From Rhabdophis nuchalis (Eukaryota; Chordata; Lepidosauria; Squamata; Natricidae), in contig CM077643.1 in NCBI GenBank assembly GCA_039707465.1, forward strand, positions 68,908,605-68,972,604: a stretch of DNA of 64,000 nucleotides, in the 5' to 3' direction. A program made the position numbers and the translations under genes. The notes beneath the pieces are model-generated. The model had not been told where the DNA came from and searched no databases. It was given only the letters and a program-made list of their open reading frames with translations. Below, one piece after another: positions 63,861-64,000 of this stretch. Position 1 is the first letter of the stretch. Every line of letters begins with the position of its first letter.

Positions 63861-64000
63861 GTAGGTCTTTGGTTGTTCGGGTTTTCTCCCGCGTAGAATT
63901 GGAAGTATCTTCACGACGTTTTGATGAAATCTCATTCATCATCTTCAGGCTGGTGCTTCGGGCTTGGTGATTCCAGGAGCAATGGAAGCACCTGGAAGCA
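63861..64000 (-). mobile_element. Penelope-like 3' end, minus strand, cut by the window edge
   Basis: On the minus strand the sequence reads ..LKMMNEISSKRREDTSNSTR, then EKTRTTKDLH up to the end at about 63861. I recall this Glu-Asn-Glu and EKTRTT tail from reptile Penelope-like C-termini and 3' UTRs. No GIY-YIG domain is in the visible part, so the class is provisional. The element continues beyond 64000. Confidence 0.5.

Overview
This window looks like non-genic DNA from a squamate reptile, more likely a snake than a lizard. It combines CR1 copies with a pentanucleotide tail, several young L2-type LINEs, Bov-B/RTE fragments, tRNA-derived SINEs (one with a Bov-B-like 3' end, like Sauria SINE), L1, two Penelope-like lineages, hAT MITEs, probable solo LTRs and long simple repeats. 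All family names come from recognising encoded protein motifs and repeat ends by eye; no database was searched. I found no convincing host gene, tRNA or rRNA gene, CRISPR array or operon. Every long open frame is a retroelement, lies in a repeat, or has no recognisable product.

Layout. 1-2740: a 5'-truncated L1 with an open ORF2 remnant and a 14-bp target-site duplication (TSD). 3170-5210: simple repeats, a SINE tail and a broken L2. 5208-10000: two Penelope-like elements with GIY-YIG remnants, one split by a 3.1-kb L2. 10-22 kb: mostly AT-rich unique DNA with a hAT MITE, a SINE, a CR1 piece, a probable solo LTR, a Penelope fold-back and a Bov-B fragment. 22.1-24.4 kb: a 2.2-kb L2 of a second subfamily. 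26-34.3 kb: hAT MITEs, old L2s, a SINE split by an L2, and a Bov-B split by an L2. 34.6-40.7 kb: two CR1 copies, the second split by an L2. 42.4-49.9 kb: hAT MITEs, an L1 fragment, a probable LTR, a CR1 end and an L2 end. 49,991-57,404: a composite in which two near-complete L2s lie head to head inside a minisatellite between inverted ends. 57.5-61 kb: a LINE tail of R4/Dong type, a 14-unit minisatellite, and a pentanucleotide array split by a GC-rich 1.2-kb hAT-like element. 61-63.6 kb: AT-rich unique DNA. 63.6-64 kb: a SINE, dinucleotide repeats and a Penelope-like 3' end.

The elements record layers of insertion: L2 into Penelope, SINE, Bov-B, CR1 and minisatellite; hAT into a microsatellite. 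L1, CR1, L2 and Bov-B encode (or encoded) endonuclease and reverse transcriptase that copy their own RNA into nicked DNA. SINEs and MITEs have no protein and depend on enzymes of matching families. Only four open frames longer than 500 codons survive (L1, and L2 at 22.3, 50.3 and 53.8 kb). All four belong to truncated or frameshifted elements, so nothing here appears able to move by itself.
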